Shown here piece by piece: positions 63,266 to 64,000 of a DNA stretch of 64,000 bases. The DNA comes from Chryseobacterium jejuense. GTDB taxonomy: Bacteria; Bacteroidota; Bacteroidia; Flavobacteriales; Weeksellaceae. Both the position numbers and the translations under genes were made by a program. The stretch covers positions 62,001-126,000 of the forward strand of contig NZ_FNEG01000010.1 in assembly GCF_900100075.1 (NCBI RefSeq). The letters run 5' to 3'. The notes under the pieces are model-generated. The model saw only the letters and a list, made by a program, of their open reading frames with translations. It had not been told where the DNA came from and did not search any database. Within the stretch, counting starts at the first letter, position 1, and each line of letters begins with the position of its first letter.

Positions 63266-64000
63266 ATGGTTGCTATTGTAGATAGTGGTTCTACTAAATC
63301 GGATTGGGTAATACTTGATGACTTCAAAAAGGTTTTCCTGAAAACTGAAACCATCGGCTTCAATCCGAATTTTATCAACAGAGAACTTATCGCTCCTGAA
63401 ATACAGAAGAACAGCAACCTGATATCGGTAAAGAATTCAATTACCAAAGTCTTTTTTTATGGCTCCGGATGTGGAGTGGAGAAAAACCGCAAAACTATCG
63501 AAGCTGAGCTTAAAAAAGTATTTGATAAATCTGAAATCGTTGTAAAAGAAGACCTCATGGCCGCTGCTTATGCTGCCTATAAAGGAAAACCTGCGATTGT
63601 GTGTATTTTAGGCACAGGATCAAACTCATGTTATTTTGATGGAGAAAACCTGAAAATCGAATTGCCATCCCTTGGATTCCTTATTGGAGATGAGGGAAGC
63701 GGAAGTGCGATTGGAAAGCAATTGGTACGCAGGTATTTCATGAAAAAACTTCCTGCAGATCTTCACAATGAATTTGAGGCAGATTACAACCTTACCATAG
63801 AAGATGCATTGAAACATATGTATCATGCTCCAAGACCAAATGCATATTTGGCTGATTTCAATAAATTTGTTGTGGAAAGAAAGGATCACCCTTACTTTGT
63901 GAACATGGTTTTCGAAGAAATGAAAAGCTTCTTCGAATATCAGGTTATGCCTTATCAGGAAGCACATGATGCTGAAATCAATTTTATTGGCTCCATTGCA
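63266..64000 (+). CDS. BadF/BadG-type kinase, N-acetylglucosamine-kinase-like, cut by window edge
   Basis: The first 245 codons are open to the last base. The start MVAIVDSGSTKSDWVIL holds the phosphate-1 motif of ASKHA kinases. Then CGVEKNRKTIE, KEDLMAAAYAAYKGKPAIVC (about residues 94-113), the phosphate-2 LGTGSNSC (about 115-122) and LGFLIGDEGSGSAIGKQLVR (about 134-153). The family phosphorylates amino sugars such as GlcNAc, or is an ATPase in unrelated reductases. The C-terminal half is outside the window. Confidence 0.88.
   Translation, partial: MVAIVDSGSTKSDWVILDDFKKVFLKTETIGFNPNFINRELIAPEIQKNSNLISVKNSITKVFFYGSGCGVEKNRKTIEAELKKVFDKSEIVVKEDLMAAAYAAYKGKPAIVCILGTGSNSCYFDGENLKIELPSLGFLIGDEGSGSAIGKQLVRRYFMKKLPADLHNEFEADYNLTIEDALKHMYHAPRPNAYLADFNKFVVERKDHPYFVNMVFEEMKSFFEYQVMPYQEAHDAEINFIGSIA

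Overview
The window is AT-rich chromosomal DNA from a member of the Bacteroidota, most likely Chryseobacterium or a close relative (Weeksellaceae). The pointers are type IX secretion C-terminal tails (22019, 31064, 36819), promoters of the Bacteroidetes form TTTG-N18-21-TAnnTTTG, almost no Shine-Dalgarno use, and small double-glycine peptides that begin MKNLKKLSR. The assignment rests on protein and motif recognition only; no database search was possible.

Layout. 1-1438: 3' part of a peptide-exporting ABC transporter, cut by the window edge. 1649-17222: phenylacetate catabolism: a TetR regulator, a CPBP membrane protease, then paaK-paaE-paaA-paaB-paaC-paaD-paaG-paaH-orf-paaI-four-helix-bundle gene-paaJ-paaY-esterase-paaZ. 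Phenylacetate is activated by PaaK, epoxidised by PaaABC(D)E, isomerised by PaaG, opened by PaaZ and finished by beta-oxidation (PaaH, PaaJ, with a possible hydratase at 23749). A TetR-type palindrome overlaps the predicted start of transcription. Many gene junctions hold a related inverted-repeat element, and one element carries a gene between its two arms. 17361-17573: an orphan Cys-rich double-glycine peptide. 17732-21931: DUF4241, SMUG2-type glycosylase and a DEAH helicase in tandem. 22019-35034: mixed housekeeping and membrane genes, including a cluster (25294-29585) with a small winged-helix regulator and two copies of a probable operator, then a subtilase, dtd and greA. 35092-40385: a HIT protein, clpX, a T9SS-tailed protein, a PID-CTERM-like peptide and a TlpA-like thioredoxin. 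40398-40933: a tandemly duplicated tRNA-Met unit.

41090-57997 is the striking part: a peptide-natural-product island. (a) An export unit: membrane fusion protein, C39-peptidase ABC transporter and a C39-like/VKOR/thioredoxin fusion, interleaved with two Cys-rich double-glycine peptides. These two peptides, the one at 17412 and a tail-collar gene at 23427 share one promoter-proximal motif. (b) A grasp-with-spasm cluster: precursor, lipoprotein, ATP-grasp, an overlooked 57-aa gene and a SPASM protein with no radical-SAM CxxxCxxC. (c) A TPR/AraC regulator, divergent from (d) a split-LanB cluster: a Cys-free precursor, a secreted prolyl oligopeptidase, the LanB glutamylation domain and the LanB elimination domain, with no LanC. 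A 15-bp box occurs upstream of both precursors, on either side of the regulator gene. One transporter could serve several peptide classes, because all five precursors end their leaders in GG or GA.

58377-58499 holds a candidate small RNA. 58504-62552 (minus strand) carries DUF3810, a sugar MFS permease, PlsC and GtrA. The window ends in a BadF/N-acetylglucosamine-kinase-like gene cut by the edge.
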